64,000 bases of DNA from DASYKT01 sp963718105. GTDB taxonomy: Bacteria > Acidobacteriota > Blastocatellia > Pyrinomonadales > Pyrinomonadaceae. A program made the translations under genes and the position numbers. Below, one piece after another: positions 43,079-53,025 of this stretch (position 1 is the stretch's first letter; each line of letters starts with the position of its first letter). The stretch is from positions 62,001 to 126,000 of the forward strand of contig OY970352.1 of assembly GCA_963718105.1 (NCBI GenBank). The letters run 5' to 3'. The notes under the pieces are model-generated. The model was not told the origin of the DNA, did not search any database, and saw only the letters and a program-made list of their open reading frames with translations.

Positions 43079-43162
43079 TCGGAATAGATGATAACTGATA
43101 GATGAAAGATAATAGATCCGGAATCTTTCAGCTATCATCTTTGATCTTTCATCTATTCCGAA
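43079..43162. repeat. TTCGGAATAGATGA...TCATCTATTCCGAA inverted repeat
   Basis: The longest copy of the family also found at 14039 and 29568. Arms of about 40 bases begin TTCGGAATAGATGATA and end CATCTATTCCGAA with a few mismatches. Outside it lie AGTTGTGG (43042) and CCACAACT (43183). Confidence 0.78.
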
Positions 43163-43189
43163 AGAAAGAGCTTTACTAACACCACAACT

Positions 43190-43651
43190 TTAGGACGTCC
43201 ATGATCTTTCCCAAAAATAAAGTATTAATATCACCGTAAGCCCGCCGGAAATATCCAGCAGCACATCCTGTGGCGCCCCGGTTCGTGAAGCCAGAAAGCT
43301 TTGATTTGTTTCGTCTATGACAGCGACCAGCGCCACCAGCAGCAGGGAAACCGCGAAGCGCCAGTTTCGCAGAATAGCCTGAGATGAGCGGCGAAACGCC
43401 CGCACGGATAGAAACCCCAGCATCCCATAAGCAGTAAAATGCGCCGTTTTACGCACCCAGAAATGCACGGCCTGAATGCTCGGTTCGGTAATATCGGGAA
43501 AAAGCCAGAGCAGGAGCGGGCGGATAACGCGCGAGGTATTCGAAGCCGCGCCCATGTTACTGGAGAGAAAAAAGATAGCCCCGATCCACAAAAGCAAAGG
43601 CGCGTAGCGAATGATACGCCCGCGCCATTTATCTGAAAAAACATTCGGCAT
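43190..43651 (-). CDS. VanZ-family membrane protein
   Basis: 153 residues with four membrane helices. The VanZ signature is visible: WVRKTAHFTAYGMLGFL (a KxxH...Y helix) and DETNQSFLASRTGAPQDVLLD, whose DE.xQ and R..D..D residues are conserved. VanZ-like proteins are linked to envelope chemistry; the exact role is not known. The start lies 10 bases after the previous gene on this strand, in the same operon. Confidence 0.82.
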   Translation of the reverse strand: MPNVFSDKWRGRIIRYAPLLLWIGAIFFLSSNMGAASNTSRVIRPLLLWLFPDITEPSIQAVHFWVRKTAHFTAYGMLGFLSVRAFRRSSQAILRNWRFAVSLLLVALVAVIDETNQSFLASRTGAPQDVLLDISGGLTVILILYFWERSWTS

Positions 43652-43661
43652 TGCCAGTAAC

Positions 43662-43886
43662 TTACATCATTCTGGCAATTACGGTCAAAACGATCCCGCC
43701 TAAAATTACTAAGGTCGGCTGCAGGCCTTCTTTTTTGGTGAAATAAAAGATGAGGCCGGTTATCCATGAGAAGAGAATAGCCAAAATTCCCCACAAAGCG
43801 CCGCCCTTGGTAAAGGCAGTAATTATCAACCAGATCCATCCGACGAAGATCAGAAGTCCGCCGACAATTGCGAGTATAGAACCCAT
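43662..43886 (-). CDS. small membrane protein
   Basis: 74 residues with three short hydrophobic segments (MGSILAIVGGLLIFVGWIWL, ALWGILAILFSWITGLIFYF and ILGGIVLTVIARM). A charged KKEG loop separates the second and third. It precedes the VanZ gene by 10 bases. TAAGTTCCTCCG before the ATG, read on the minus strand, gives CGGAGGAAC, a good ribosome site. Family unknown. Confidence 0.7.
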   Translation of the reverse strand: MGSILAIVGGLLIFVGWIWLIITAFTKGGALWGILAILFSWITGLIFYFTKKEGLQPTLVILGGIVLTVIARMM

Positions 43887-43924
43887 AAGTTCCTCCGTTT
43901 TTTAAATTTATAGGTAAAACTAAA

Positions 43925-43962
43925 AAGAAAAAGGGGCGTTTTTACAGCCCCCTTATTTATCG
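43925..43962 (-). terminator. terminator after the ATP synthase genes
   Basis: On the minus strand AAGGGGGC and GCCCCTT flank TGTAAAAAC, followed by TTTCTTTTTAG. One extra G makes the stem slightly imperfect. Confidence 0.72.
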
Positions 43963-43973
43963 ATGTGAAAATT

Positions 43974-44849
43974 CTACAACGCTGCGGCGCCGGACACAAC
44001 TTCGATAATTTCTTTTGTGATGGCGGCCTGGCGGATGCGGTTCATATTGAGGGTGAGCGCTCCGATCAGATCACCGGCGTTTTTCGAAGCCGAGTCCATC
44101 GCCGTCATTCGCGCTCCCTGTTCGGAAGCTATCGATTCGAGCAGCGCCCGGTAGACCTGGGTCTCTATCTGCTTGGGCAGCAGCCTGCCGAAAATGTCAG
44201 CCGGCGACTGTTCGTAAATATATTCGGCCTGAGGTTTATTTTCCGCTTCGCCCTCAGCCTTTGCAGTGCTGACGATCGGAAGAAGCTGGTCGATCACTAC
44301 TTTTTGTGAAAGCACCGTCTTGAATTCATTAAAGACAAGAAAGACTTTATCGATCGACGTATCTTCGGTAAAAGTTTTGATGACGTTATCGGCGATCTCC
44401 TGCGCTTCGGAATATTCCACGCGGGCCTTGCCCGTCACGCCGATATATTCTTCGACAAAATCCATCCCGCGGCGTTTGAAGAAATCGCGTGCTTTTCTGC
44501 CGACCGGCATCATCTCGACCTTTTTGCCGGGAAACTGTTTAAGAAAATTCTGCACGGCTTTCATCAGGTTGGCATTGAAACCGCCGCACAAACCTTTGTC
44601 CGCGCTGACCAGAACTATCAAATATTTTTCATCGCCGCGGCCATCCAGCAGCGGATGCGAAAAATCTCCGACGTTGGCGCTAAGATTGCCCAGGACCTCG
44701 GCCATTTTTTGCGCATACGGACGGGCGGCGACCACCTTGTCCTGAGCGCGGCGAAGCTTTGCCGCCGAAACCATTTTCATGGCCTTGGTGATCTGCTGGG
44801 TGTTTTTGACCGACTTAATGCGCCGGCGCATATCCAATAAACTTGGCAT
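43974..44849 (-). CDS. atpG: ATP synthase F1 gamma subunit
   Basis: 291 residues, the usual length. It is the central rotor stalk of F1. The N-terminal helix MRRRIKSVKNTQQITKAMKM and the C-terminal helix ASKNAGDLIGALTLNMNRIRQ are the conserved coiled-coil ends of gamma. GLCGGFNANL is the conserved central strand. It is the last gene of the group, before a terminator, and follows atpA at 76 bases. Confidence 0.96.
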   Translation of the reverse strand: MPSLLDMRRRIKSVKNTQQITKAMKMVSAAKLRRAQDKVVAARPYAQKMAEVLGNLSANVGDFSHPLLDGRGDEKYLIVLVSADKGLCGGFNANLMKAVQNFLKQFPGKKVEMMPVGRKARDFFKRRGMDFVEEYIGVTGKARVEYSEAQEIADNVIKTFTEDTSIDKVFLVFNEFKTVLSQKVVIDQLLPIVSTAKAEGEAENKPQAEYIYEQSPADIFGRLLPKQIETQVYRALLESIASEQGARMTAMDSASKNAGDLIGALTLNMNRIRQAAITKEIIEVVSGAAAL

Positions 44850-44925
44850 AATTCGATTTTGGATCTTAGATTTGGGATTGCGGATTAAATTCTAAAATCC
44901 AAAACCCCAAACCTAAAATTTAATA

Positions 44926-46470
<1,545 letters not shown>

Positions 46471-46560
46471 AGTCTTTTTAGTTGATAACGATTAATGATT
46501 AGTGATTAACGGCGCGATGACCGACTTTACGTTCATCACTCACCGTTCACCGTTATACAC

Positions 46561-47103
46561 TCATCCCTTAATAAGTTGTTGTTTCAAATCCTCTAATTGC
46601 GTTTTCACCGAGCTGTCATAAACGGTGGAACCGACGCGGGTGATCACTCCGCCGATAATATTTTTGTCGACCGTCGTTTGCAGCTTTACTTTACGGCCGG
46701 TCAGGTTAAAGAGATTGCTTTGCAGATGGACCTGTTCCTCGGGCGAGAGTTCGCGCGCCGTTGTTACCTCAGCCGCCACCTCGTTCGAGCGTTCCGCTAA
46801 TTCTTCTTCAAAGGCCCGGTTGATGGTGCCGAGGTCGCCCAGCCTCTGGTTGCGCAATAAAACGCGGAGAAAATTTGCGGCGGTTTTTCCGGGATTTGAT
46901 TTGCCGAGCAGGCTCTCCAGAACTTTGCTTTTTTGCTCGTATTGGATCGCCGGATGCTTGAAGAGGGAAAGCAGGTCGCCTGATTCCTGCATCATCTTTT
47001 CCCAGGTCTTTAATTCCGACTGGACGTTTCCCACGCCGCCCTCTTTTTCCACTACATCCGCCAGCGCTCCGGCATAGCGGCGGGCCATCAATTCAACGCT
47101 CAT
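46561..47103 (-). CDS. atpH: ATP synthase F1 delta subunit
   Basis: 180 residues. It links the F1 head to the b stalk. MARRYAGALADVVEKEG at the N-terminus and the C-terminal KNIIGGVITRVGSTVYDSSVK are typical of delta (OSCP). Its ATG overlaps the stop of the b gene by one base (TAATG). Confidence 0.94.
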   Translation of the reverse strand: MSVELMARRYAGALADVVEKEGGVGNVQSELKTWEKMMQESGDLLSLFKHPAIQYEQKSKVLESLLGKSNPGKTAANFLRVLLRNQRLGDLGTINRAFEEELAERSNEVAAEVTTARELSPEEQVHLQSNLFNLTGRKVKLQTTVDKNIIGGVITRVGSTVYDSSVKTQLEDLKQQLIKG

Positions 47104-47714
47104 TAGTTCAGGCCTCCAGGGTTATTAATACCGGCCAAATTATCGATACCCGCTTTAACCAGTTTCGCATCGGTATCGGAACCGACCTTCTGCCGCAGCA
47201 TTTCTTCCGCTAAGCGAATACTTTCTTCGGCGGAAAACTTGCGCAACTCCTGCCTGGCTTGCAGCCCGGCGCGCGCGATCTCGTTCTGCGCCTGTTCGCG
47301 CATCTTGGCAATGTCGGATTCGGTTTGCGCGGCGATACGCGCTTTTTCAGTTTCCGCATCGGCGGCGGCCTTCTCCTGGATCTGCGCGACCTCGGTATCC
47401 AGCATCGCCAGGCGGCCTTCCACTTCCTGCAGTTTTTTCATCGCGGCGTCGCGTTCTTCCTGGGCCTTGATCAGTTCGGCGCGGATCTGTTCGCGTTTGG
47501 CTTTAAAGCCGGAACTAAGCGGTTTTCTCAGCAGGAGATAAAGGGCAATAACAAAAATGCCCAGGTTGATGAACTTCCACAGTTCAAAACCCGGGATGTT
47601 CATGTAATTTTCCCAGAAATGCAAAACCTGCTGCCAGCCCGATTGCCCGCCGCCCGAGGTGGGCGCGGCTTCGCTCGCAAATAAAAATAAAAAATTATAG
47701 AAAAATGCCAACAT
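47103..47714 (-). CDS. atpF: ATP synthase Fo b subunit
   Basis: 203 residues. A hydrophobic stretch near residues 45-65 (FINLGIFVIALYLLLRKP) anchors a long Ala/Glu/Lys-rich coiled coil (KAQEERDAAMKKLQEVEGRL, noted to 20 residues), which forms the outer stalk. The N-terminal 45 residues are a hydrophobic leader-like extension (FFYNFLFLFASEAAPTSGGG). It starts 12 bases after the stop of b'. Confidence 0.9.
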   Translation of the reverse strand: MLAFFYNFLFLFASEAAPTSGGGQSGWQQVLHFWENYMNIPGFELWKFINLGIFVIALYLLLRKPLSSGFKAKREQIRAELIKAQEERDAAMKKLQEVEGRLAMLDTEVAQIQEKAAADAETEKARIAAQTESDIAKMREQAQNEIARAGLQARQELRKFSAEESIRLAEEMLRQKVGSDTDAKLVKAGIDNLAGINNPGGLN

Positions 47715-47726
47715 TGAAGTAATTAT

Positions 47727-48182
47727 TTATGCGTTTTTCAAGATCGCTGCCGTTATACTCTCAGCCGTTTTCTTCGCGTCAGTGCCGAGTGTCGCGCGCG
47801 CGGCATCAGCCTGTTTTTGCAGATCGCCCTTTTCCTGCGCGATCAGCGTAGAAACTTCTTCTTTTACTGTGTTCACCTGTTCCTGGCGGGCCGCCAGGGC
47901 TTCGGCGCGCTGCGCTTCCATCAGGTGGTACCCTTCGGAACGCGTCTCACGCAGGGTTTTTTCATACTGAGAAACTTTGCTTTCGACCTGCGTCAGTATG
48001 TTCTGCGCTTCGCCGGAGCGGCTGCCGCCTTTTCTTTCGCGCTCTTCCAAAACACGGTTGATCGGCCTGAACAGCGTGCGGTTCAGGACCCAGATCATGA
48101 AAAGAATAAGCACTATATGTAAGAAGATTGTGCCATCTGGCACAAGCGTAATGGTTTCGGCGGCAAAAACGAGCAAGGTCAT
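47727..48182 (-). CDS. ATP synthase Fo b' subunit
   Basis: 151 residues. One membrane helix (IFLHIVLILFMIWVLNRTLF, residues 18-37) then a coiled coil with many Glu, Arg and Gln. The FRPINRVLEERERK motif is typical of b/b' stalks. A second b-type gene follows, so the outer stalk is probably a b-b' heterodimer rather than a homodimer. First gene of this group; genes for the a and c subunits are not adjacent. Confidence 0.88.
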   Translation of the reverse strand: MTLLVFAAETITLVPDGTIFLHIVLILFMIWVLNRTLFRPINRVLEERERKGGSRSGEAQNILTQVESKVSQYEKTLRETRSEGYHLMEAQRAEALAARQEQVNTVKEEVSTLIAQEKGDLQKQADAARATLGTDAKKTAESITAAILKNA

Positions 48183-48299
48183 AGCAGTCTAAAAACTTAT
48201 TTAAGTATAATTAAGTAATAAAAACGGGCTTTTCAGCCACTTTCTTAAACTACCAAGAATATCACGAGCCATTTTTAGGGTCAAGGAAGAGTATGTTGC

Positions 48300-48414
48300 T
48301 GGGAGCGCGGACGGCTCGTCCGCAACGTCGCTTGCGACGAGATCGTTTTAACGTAAACGTAATTAGATATTAGATGTCTGCGACAATCTTTGCGACGGGA
48401 CGTCCGCGCTCCCA
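48300..48414. repeat. TGGGAGCGCGGACG inverted repeat
   Basis: Arms TGGGAGCGCGGACG (48300-48313) and CGTCCGCGCTCCCA (48401-48414) with internal GCTCGTCC and CGTCGCTTGCGACG stems. It lies in the 48183-48650 gap, where no convincing gene is seen; a possible -10 box TAAAAT is near 48496. Confidence 0.75.
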
Positions 48415-48650
48415 TTTACACCATTTCGTCGTAATTTTTCAGGCAACTTTTAACCATTTCGTATGCAAACATACTTAAACATAGGAATTTCGCGGTAAAA
48501 TAGTGTATGAAGTGAGGCACAACTTTTGCTATCCCTTGAGCTTAGAGCAATATTCCGCCCACCGTTTAGCTCTATTAAGACGGCGCGACGAAAAAAAGCT
48601 GACTCTTCCCGGATTGGAACGAGATCAAAAATTACAAGGAGAAGGTTTTT

Positions 48651-50846
48651 ATGCGGCTAACGAGACTTTTAGGATTGTTTCTTTTGCTGACGCCGTTTTT
48701 GTTGCTACAAAGCGCATCGGCAGCCGATGTTGATGATACTTATGACGATACGCCTGATATCGTCGCGCGCGTATCGCGCATCAGTTTTATGCGCGGCGAG
48801 GTACAGATCCGCCGCAGCGGCAGCGAGGAGTGGGAACGCGCCGCGCTGAATTTACCGCTGGTTGAAGGCGATCAGATAGCGACCGGCACCGATGGCCGGG
48901 TCGAGCTCCAGCTTGATTCTTACAACTATGTCCGGCTGGCGGAAAATTCCTTTCTAACTTTTATCACCCTGCGTGACAATCAGATAGCGCTCAGTTTGCC
49001 GGAAGGCCTGATGAGCGCCCGCGTGATCGAATTTGATTCCGCGCGGAATTCCTTTGAGATCGACGCGCCGAAGACGACGCTGGCCGTGCAAAAAGCGGGC
49101 ATGTACCGCATCGACGCGGGAGGCAAAACTTCCGAAGCGATCCATATCGCCGTCACCGATGGCGGACAGGCCCGTATCTATTCCGACAACTCGGGATTTT
49201 TACTTAAGAACAGCCGGACGGCCACCGTTTATTTGACCGGTGAAAATGTCGGCGAACCCGATATCGATACGGTCGCGAAATATACGGACGAATGGGATAC
49301 GTGGGTATTGGAACGCGATGCCGTCGTGGCCAAGAAACTCAAAGATTCCTATTACGATAAATATTACGACCGTGACATGTACGGCGCGGAAGACTTAAAC
49401 GACTATGGCGAGTGGGTCTATACCCGCAGCTACGGTTATGTCTGGCGGCCTTATCGTACGTCTACCAGTTCCTATGGCAATTGGTCGCCGTATCGTTACG
49501 GAAGCTGGCGCTGGGTCCCGCCTTATGGATGGATCTGGATGGGCGACGAGCCCTGGGGCTGGTCAACCTATCATTACGGCCGCTGGGTCTGGTATGGAGG
49601 GGCTTGGGCGTGGACGCCTTATGCGTCACATCGCTGGGGACGCAGTTGGTGGCAGCCGTCATTTGTCGTGATCACCTGGTCGGGTGCTTCGATCTGCTGG
49701 TACCCGCTGCCGTACGATTATTACTACTACAACTACAATTCCTATTACTACTGGAACAACTACGGCGGGTATTACGGCGGTAACCATCACTGGTGGAACA
49801 ATCACCATGGCGGCCATAATAACGGCGGCGGCCATCACAACGGCGGCGGAAATGGCGGGGGCAACGGCAACCCGAATCCTACTCCGACTCCGGGTGGAGG
49901 CGGTTCGAATCCGAACGCGAGCGGCCCCGGGTTAGTTAAAGGCCCGAAAGCACCACCGCTGCAGCCGGGAGGCCCGCTTGATCCGGCTTATACCCAGGCA
50001 GTGACGATGACCAATTCGGGCGGTTTCGGTTCCGTCAGGACCGATATCAAACCCGCGCCGCAGGCGATCGCCGTCAAGGCCCTGGTACGTCCGATCACGT
50101 CTGAACCTGTCAGGCTGCCGACTTTCACGGATACCAAGAGCCCGGACGTCAAACCGGCCCAACAGGTGCAGGTAGCGGTCCGTAACGGTAAAACCGTTCG
50201 AGGCGGCGCCAACAGTGGAGGCGACGGCGGTACGACCGGTGTTATTAAAACCGGTGCGGCGATCAGGGAACCCGGTGTTAAGCTGGATGAAAATCTGCGC
50301 AAAGACCGTGTTCTGGGCGGCCGTCCGCCGTTGGCAAGCCCGACGGTCGTTTCCGGAGGGGCCTCGGGCAGTGCAGGGGTAGACACCGGAAATCAGGTAA
50401 AAAACAACGGGGTCCGCGGAACCGGCGCAGTGAAGCGTGACGATCCTCCGGTAAAAAATTCCGGCGGCGCGGGAAGTGGGGGCCGTGACGACGACACCTT
50501 GTACAACAGCACTCCGGTGCGTTCGTCGGGCGGCGGTGAAAAGCCGCGCGATAACCCGCCGGTAAGGCAGGAGTCGCCCAAGCCGGAGAAGCCCCGTTAC
50601 GAGCCTCCCCCGCCGCAGGAGAAGCCGAGGTATGAACCTCCGCCGCAGGAAAAACCTCGCTACGACCCACCGGTGCGCCATGATCCGCCACCGCGCAATG
50701 ACCCGCCGCCGCGTTCGGAACCACGGAACGATCCGCCGCCACGGTCAGAGCCGAGAAGCGAGCCAAGGAGTGAGCCGAAAAGCGAACCCAAGAGCGAGCC
50801 TTCGAAACCTTCCGATAGCGGCAGAAAGCCGAAGGACGGCAGATAA
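48651..50846 (+). CDS. large FecR-domain protein with Trp/Tyr-rich and low-complexity regions
   Basis: 731 residues; AAGGAGA lies before the ATG. A signal peptide (residues 1-25, ending ASAAD) is followed by a FecR domain at about 38-160 (VSRISFMRGEVQIRR, LVEGDQIATGTDGRVELQL, RLAENSFLTF). A Trp/Tyr-rich region at about 250-375 (GNWSPYRYGSWRWVPPYGWI, then YYYYNYNSYYYW) is of the type seen in DUF6600 proteins. A His/Asn/Gly-rich stretch (375-430) and a Pro/Glu/Arg-rich tail of short repeats (EPPPQEKPRY, RSEPRSEPRSEPKSEPKSE) complete it. It may bind the wall or a surface polymer; no sigma factor is adjacent, so it is not a classical FecR regulator. Confidence 0.83.
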   Translation: MRLTRLLGLFLLLTPFLLLQSASAADVDDTYDDTPDIVARVSRISFMRGEVQIRRSGSEEWERAALNLPLVEGDQIATGTDGRVELQLDSYNYVRLAENSFLTFITLRDNQIALSLPEGLMSARVIEFDSARNSFEIDAPKTTLAVQKAGMYRIDAGGKTSEAIHIAVTDGGQARIYSDNSGFLLKNSRTATVYLTGENVGEPDIDTVAKYTDEWDTWVLERDAVVAKKLKDSYYDKYYDRDMYGAEDLNDYGEWVYTRSYGYVWRPYRTSTSSYGNWSPYRYGSWRWVPPYGWIWMGDEPWGWSTYHYGRWVWYGGAWAWTPYASHRWGRSWWQPSFVVITWSGASICWYPLPYDYYYYNYNSYYYWNNYGGYYGGNHHWWNNHHGGHNNGGGHHNGGGNGGGNGNPNPTPTPGGGGSNPNASGPGLVKGPKAPPLQPGGPLDPAYTQAVTMTNSGGFGSVRTDIKPAPQAIAVKALVRPITSEPVRLPTFTDTKSPDVKPAQQVQVAVRNGKTVRGGANSGGDGGTTGVIKTGAAIREPGVKLDENLRKDRVLGGRPPLASPTVVSGGASGSAGVDTGNQVKNNGVRGTGAVKRDDPPVKNSGGAGSGGRDDDTLYNSTPVRSSGGGEKPRDNPPVRQESPKPEKPRYEPPPPQEKPRYEPPPQEKPRYDPPVRHDPPPRNDPPPRSEPRNDPPPRSEPRSEPRSEPKSEPKSEPSKPSDSGRKPKDGR

Positions 50847-50860
50847 AAAAGCAGAGTAGA

Positions 50861-50887
50861 AAAGGGCAGGAAATCCTGCCCTTTTTT
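50861..50887 (+). terminator. terminator of the large FecR gene
   Basis: AAAGGGCAGGA and TCCTGCCCTTT close a very short loop, followed by further T. Confidence 0.88.
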
Positions 50888-50976
50888 ATTTTAGATTTTG
50901 GGATTGCCGATTTTGGATCAAGCTACTCTAACTTAATAGTTTCGGTCGCCTTTGGATTTTACCGTGTTTTAAATAG

Positions 50977-51096
50977 CCCCTGGCTTTAGCCAGGGGTCAG
51001 GTTCCCATTTTGATATTAGGCGCGCTCAAAACTAAAGTTTTGAGCGCGCCCGGTCATTAGTAAGATTGCTCATCATCCACTAGCTAAAGCTAGTGG
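50977..51096. repeat. three short palindromes in tandem
   Basis: CCCCTGGCTTTAGCCAGGGG at 50977-50996, a stem with GGCGCGCTCAAAACT and AGTTTTGAGCGCGCC arms at 51019-51050, and CCACTAGCTAAAGCTAGTGG at 51077-51096. The last is also found at 18921-18940. Confidence 0.78.
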
Positions 51097-51161
51097 CAAT
51101 TTATCAAACGGAAATGGCGTTGCCCATAGCTGCCCATAAATGGAACGGGCGACTATCGCGA

Positions 51162-51334
51162 TGAGGTCAGAACCCGAAGCGGTAGCGAGGGGTTTTATTG
51201 TTTTATTAATGTTTAAATTGTGAATGATCAATGAATAATTTAAGAGATGGCAACAGAGAGTCCATTGATCACTAACCGTTAATAACTAATCACTAAAAAG
51301 AAACCCCTCGCTACCGCTTCGGGTTCTGACCTCA
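51162..51334. repeat. long perfect inverted repeat, GGTCAGAACC type
   Basis: Perfect 34-base arms at 51162-51195 and 51301-51334 (the left arm begins TGAGGTCAGAACCCGAAGCG) flank 105 bases of AT-rich DNA that contains no gene. Together with 27784-27892 it forms one family. The rest of the gap up to 51675 holds a GTGTTCCA/TGGAACAC repeat near 51530-51570 but no convincing gene. Confidence 0.88.
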
Positions 51335-51675
51335 TTCTCTAAAATCGATGCGCAAACCCTGATTACCTCAAATCTCTTAACGACTAAATTTCCAGGGCTG
51401 AGCTATGCTTTCAGAGTGCCTGAGATGGGAAAGAGCGGTACTTACCTGAATTTCCCGGTCTCAATGTTCTTTTTTAATTTAGCCCGCGGATTTGGGAATT
51501 TTACAGGATTTCTGTTCCAAAAGTGTTCCAGTGTTCCATTCGGAGGCGCCCGGAACATGGAACACTTCCGTATCCGGCCCGCGCGGAAATGCGAACGCTA
51601 AACCGTTACCGGCTGAAGCCGGCAGAAATTAATAACTTTAGAGGCAAAGCTATTCCAACTAAATCCAAAATCGCT

Positions 51676-53025
51676 TTATTCCGTCGTTCCCTGTAAAAAT
51701 ATTTTCTTATCCACGCTGGCCGGGTTGCCGACCACCACGAAGCGAATATTTTTCATGTATTTATTGGAGACTTCCTGCAGATCTTTAGCTTTTACCTGGC
51801 GGATCCTATTCAGAAACTCGAACGAATTTCGCCAGCCGCCGCCGAGCAGTTCATAGCGGGCCAGCTCGCCTACCTGCGCGCCGCTGGTTTCCTGCGTCAG
51901 GTAATAAGTGGTCAGAAAGTTTCCCGCCACCTCGGAAACGATATCGTCTCTCAGCGCGCGCGTTTGTAAAAACTGTATTTGCTCAAGCATCACCGCGACG
52001 CTTTGATTGGCGTCGACAGCCGAAACGGAGATGTTCGCCGTATTGGCGCCGAAATTATTGAGCTCGGCATTGGGCGCGTACGAAAGCTGGCGGTTCACCC
52101 TTACCTCCTGGTGGACAAGCCCCTGTAATATGGCGACGGCCACCTTCATCGGGTAGTAATCCGGATTGGCCAGCGAAGGAGCGTTAAAAACTCCCTCGAC
52201 ATAGTTGGTCGGCAGGCTGGGACGCGCGACGACGTCCACCGTGCCGCCGGAAAAATTAATTGCGGGATAAGGCTGTTCTTTATAATCACCGCGCGGCAAT
52301 TTCCCGAAAGATTCGGTGACTCGCGCCTTTATTTCATTCGGGTCCAGATCGCCGACAAAGACCAGCAGCAGATGCGAGGTCTGCATGATCTTTTTGTGAT
52401 AGGCGAGCAGGTCTTCGGCGGTAAATTTTCCGATCGAGGCCGCGGTCCCGTCGACATCGATCGCATAAGGATGCCCCGCATAAACGCGCCGCGCAAGCTC
52501 CGCTTCCAGCGCGCCTTCCGGGCTTATCTCAGATTCGCTCAGGCCGGCAAGTATCGCGGTGCGGTTTCGCATGACGTCATCCGCGGCAAAGGCGGGATTA
52601 AGCATCACGTCGGTAAAAATGTCCCAGACCTTATCGAAATTCGGGCGCGTCGCTCCCAGCGACACAACGCTGTAATCGGGGCTGACCGCCGACCCGATGC
52701 CGCTGCCCGTGCGTGACAGTTCGCGGCGCACGGTTTGCCGGTTATATTTCTTACCGGACTCGATCGCTGCCTTTAGCATCAGATTTTCAATTCCCGCTTC
52801 TTTACCGGTAACGTTGCGGACGCCGCCGCGAACAAACAAACCAACCGCAACGGTAGGCGCCGAGGCCCGGCGTTTGACCAGAACTTTTAATCCGTTCACG
52901 TCAAATTCGGAAACTTGCGCGGCCTGGGCGGCGATATTGTCCGTCTGGGCAAGCGTGAGACCGGCCAGAGATAGAATCAGAAAAGCTAAAAAAACTAATT
53001 TATTAATTCGTGATATGCCAGTCAT
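51676..53025 (-). CDS. M16-family peptidase-like protein, non-catalytic partner
   Basis: 449 residues with a signal peptide (LVFLAFLILSLAGLTLAQ). The M16 fold is recognisable (VKRRASAPTVAVGLFVRGG, then the C-terminal LGGGWRNSFEFLNRIRQVKA), but the zinc motif HxxEH is missing: the site reads TGKEAGIENLMLKA. It should form a two-protein enzyme with the catalytic protein encoded just upstream, whose stop codon overlaps this ATG (TAATG). It acts in the periplasm. Confidence 0.87.
   Translation of the reverse strand: MTGISRINKLVFLAFLILSLAGLTLAQTDNIAAQAAQVSEFDVNGLKVLVKRRASAPTVAVGLFVRGGVRNVTGKEAGIENLMLKAAIESGKKYNRQTVRRELSRTGSGIGSAVSPDYSVVSLGATRPNFDKVWDIFTDVMLNPAFAADDVMRNRTAILAGLSESEISPEGALEAELARRVYAGHPYAIDVDGTAASIGKFTAEDLLAYHKKIMQTSHLLLVFVGDLDPNEIKARVTESFGKLPRGDYKEQPYPAINFSGGTVDVVARPSLPTNYVEGVFNAPSLANPDYYPMKVAVAILQGLVHQEVRVNRQLSYAPNAELNNFGANTANISVSAVDANQSVAVMLEQIQFLQTRALRDDIVSEVAGNFLTTYYLTQETSGAQVGELARYELLGGGWRNSFEFLNRIRQVKAKDLQEVSNKYMKNIRFVVVGNPASVDKKIFLQGTTE

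Noticed and set aside
14039..43162. Possible CRISPR-like repeats from the recurring intergenic elements
   Set aside because: Copies are single, thousands of bases apart and self-complementary, with no regular spacers and no cas genes.
48503..48733. 76-residue frame overlapping the start of the large FecR gene
   Set aside because: It overlaps a well-supported signal-peptide start with a strong ribosome site by 83 bases, has no ribosome site of its own and no recognisable features.
51416..51601. 61-residue frame in the gap before the M16 pair
   Set aside because: It is built over GTGTTCCA/TGGAACAC repeats and has no ribosome site or family likeness.
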